From Lachnospiraceae bacterium (GTDB lineage: Bacteria; Bacillota_A; Clostridia; Lachnospirales; Lachnospiraceae): a DNA stretch of 7,100 bases. The stretch lies in assembly GCA_016281675.1 (NCBI GenBank), contig JAEEJD010000188.1:1-7100 (forward strand), written 5' to 3'. Both the position numbers and the translations under genes were made by a program. Position 1 is the stretch's first letter; each line of letters starts with the position of its first letter. The notes beneath the pieces are model-generated. The model was not told the origin of the DNA. It made no database searches and saw only the letters and a list, made by a program, of their open reading frames with translations. Below, piece by piece: positions 6,445 through 7,100 of this stretch.

Positions 6445-7100
6445 ATGGAAACCGAAAAGAAGGAAACCGCAACAGCGGATAAAAAGAGGATTATATATAC
6501 GAAGGACCTGTGTAAATCGTTCAATACGGGTAATGTCGAACAGCAGGTACTCAAAAATCTGGATATGGAGATCTTCGCGGGTGATTTTACCGTAATAATG
6601 GGTAACTCCGGCTCGGGAAAAAGTACGCTTCTGTACGCGCTCTCGGGCATGGACCGTCCGAGCATGGGCGCGATCACATACGAGACCGAGGGCGAGGAGC
6701 CGACAAGGATCACCGGATACGACAATGACCGGCTGGCCAGGTTCAGGCGCGATCACGTCGGATTCGTATTCCAGCAGAACTATCTGAACGACAGCATGAG
6801 CGCACTCGACAACGTCATGATAGTCGGTCTTTTAAAACATTCGAGCCGCAAGGAGCTTGCTGAAAGAGCAAAGGAACTGTTAAAACGCGTGGAGATAGAG
6901 GACGGCGACTGGGATAAGTTCCCGACGCAGATGTCGGGGGGTATGCAGCAGCGCGTAGCGGTCGTAAGAGGCGTTATCAACAGCCCTGAGGTTCTCTTTG
7001 CCGATGAGCCGACGGGTGCCCTGAACTCGCAAAATACCGAGAACGTTCTTAACATCCTGTCGGATCTGAATGCGGAAGGCCAGAGCATAGTTATGGTCAC
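6445..7100 (+). CDS. MacB/LolD-type ABC transporter ATP-binding protein (3' end outside window)
   Basis: The frame starts at the ATG at 6445 and stays open to the right edge, giving 218 complete codons. A charged N-terminal extension of about 14 residues precedes the ABC domain. Walker A is GNSGSGKST (53-61), the Q-loop glutamine is in FVFQQN (107-112), the ABC signature is MSGGMQQR (163-170) and Walker B is VLFADEP (183-189). The D-loop follows as GALNSQN (191-197). The sequence stops at VMVT, just before the expected H-loop histidine. The signature has Met where many relatives have Gln (SGGQQQR). The Asn in GALNS is common in Firmicute peptide-exporter and BceA-like ATPases and is not alarming. 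It should drive export through a separate MacB- or FtsX-like permease, expected just downstream. The adaptor gene directly upstream supports a MacAB-like pump over a plain Bce-type detoxifier. Only the last few dozen residues are likely to be missing. Confidence 0.93.
   Translation, partial: METEKKETATADKKRIIYTKDLCKSFNTGNVEQQVLKNLDMEIFAGDFTVIMGNSGSGKSTLLYALSGMDRPSMGAITYETEGEEPTRITGYDNDRLARFRRDHVGFVFQQNYLNDSMSALDNVMIVGLLKHSSRKELAERAKELLKRVEIEDGDWDKFPTQMSGGMQQRVAVVRGVINSPEVLFADEPTGALNSQNTENVLNILSDLNAEGQSIVMV

Noticed and set aside
6079..6756. A 225-codon minus-strand open frame spanning the adaptor/ATPase junction
   Set aside because: It crosses two firmly identified plus-strand genes, including the Walker A region, and shows no family features.

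Overview
The window reads as chromosomal DNA from a Gram-positive anaerobe of the Clostridia, most likely a Lachnospiraceae-type gut or rumen bacterium. This rests on gene style and not on a database match: strong AGGAGG-type ribosome binding sites, frequent ATA and AGA/AGG codons beside an intermediate base composition, membrane-bound GGDEF and HD-GYP signalling proteins, and a MacAB-like adaptor/ATPase pair without any sign of an outer-membrane partner. No rRNA, tRNA, CRISPR array, insertion sequence, integrase or attachment site was seen. No stretch longer than 300 bases lacks a gene.

Layout, left to right. (1) Positions 1-1785, plus strand: the 3' part of a membrane-anchored HD-GYP protein, a predicted cyclic-di-GMP phosphodiesterase. 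It carries a long C-terminal region that looks like two copies of one beta-rich domain. (2) 1879-2316, plus: a small exported protein with a lipocalin-like look. (3) 2356-3258, plus: an AraC/MarA-type regulator with a GyrI-like effector-binding domain. (4) 3260-4885, minus: a polytopic membrane protein with a PAS-like domain and an intact GGDEF domain, a predicted diguanylate cyclase. It converges on gene 3 with a single base between the two stop codons. (5) 4886-5043: a compact divergent control region holding a near-consensus promoter overlaid by a perfect 8-bp inverted repeat. (6) 5044-6432, plus: a MacA/HlyD-like membrane fusion protein. (7) 6445 to the window end, plus: a MacB/LolD-type ABC ATPase, cut by the window edge just before its H-loop.

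How it works together. Genes 1 and 4 are predicted to have opposite activities on cyclic di-GMP, breakdown and synthesis, and both are membrane-tethered with their own sensory parts. Genes 2 and 3 are close and co-directional, and may form a small unit in which a ligand-responsive regulator sits beside a secreted protein. Genes 6 and 7 begin a tripartite-type ABC export operon, whose permease should lie just beyond the right edge. Its promoter looks repressor-controlled. I see ordinary families throughout, with a few features worth a second look: the duplicated C-terminal domain of the HD-GYP protein, the promoter/operator palindrome, the one-base convergent junction, and the acidic, cysteine-flanked hairpin tip in the adaptor. 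I do not see convincing evidence of an entirely new system.
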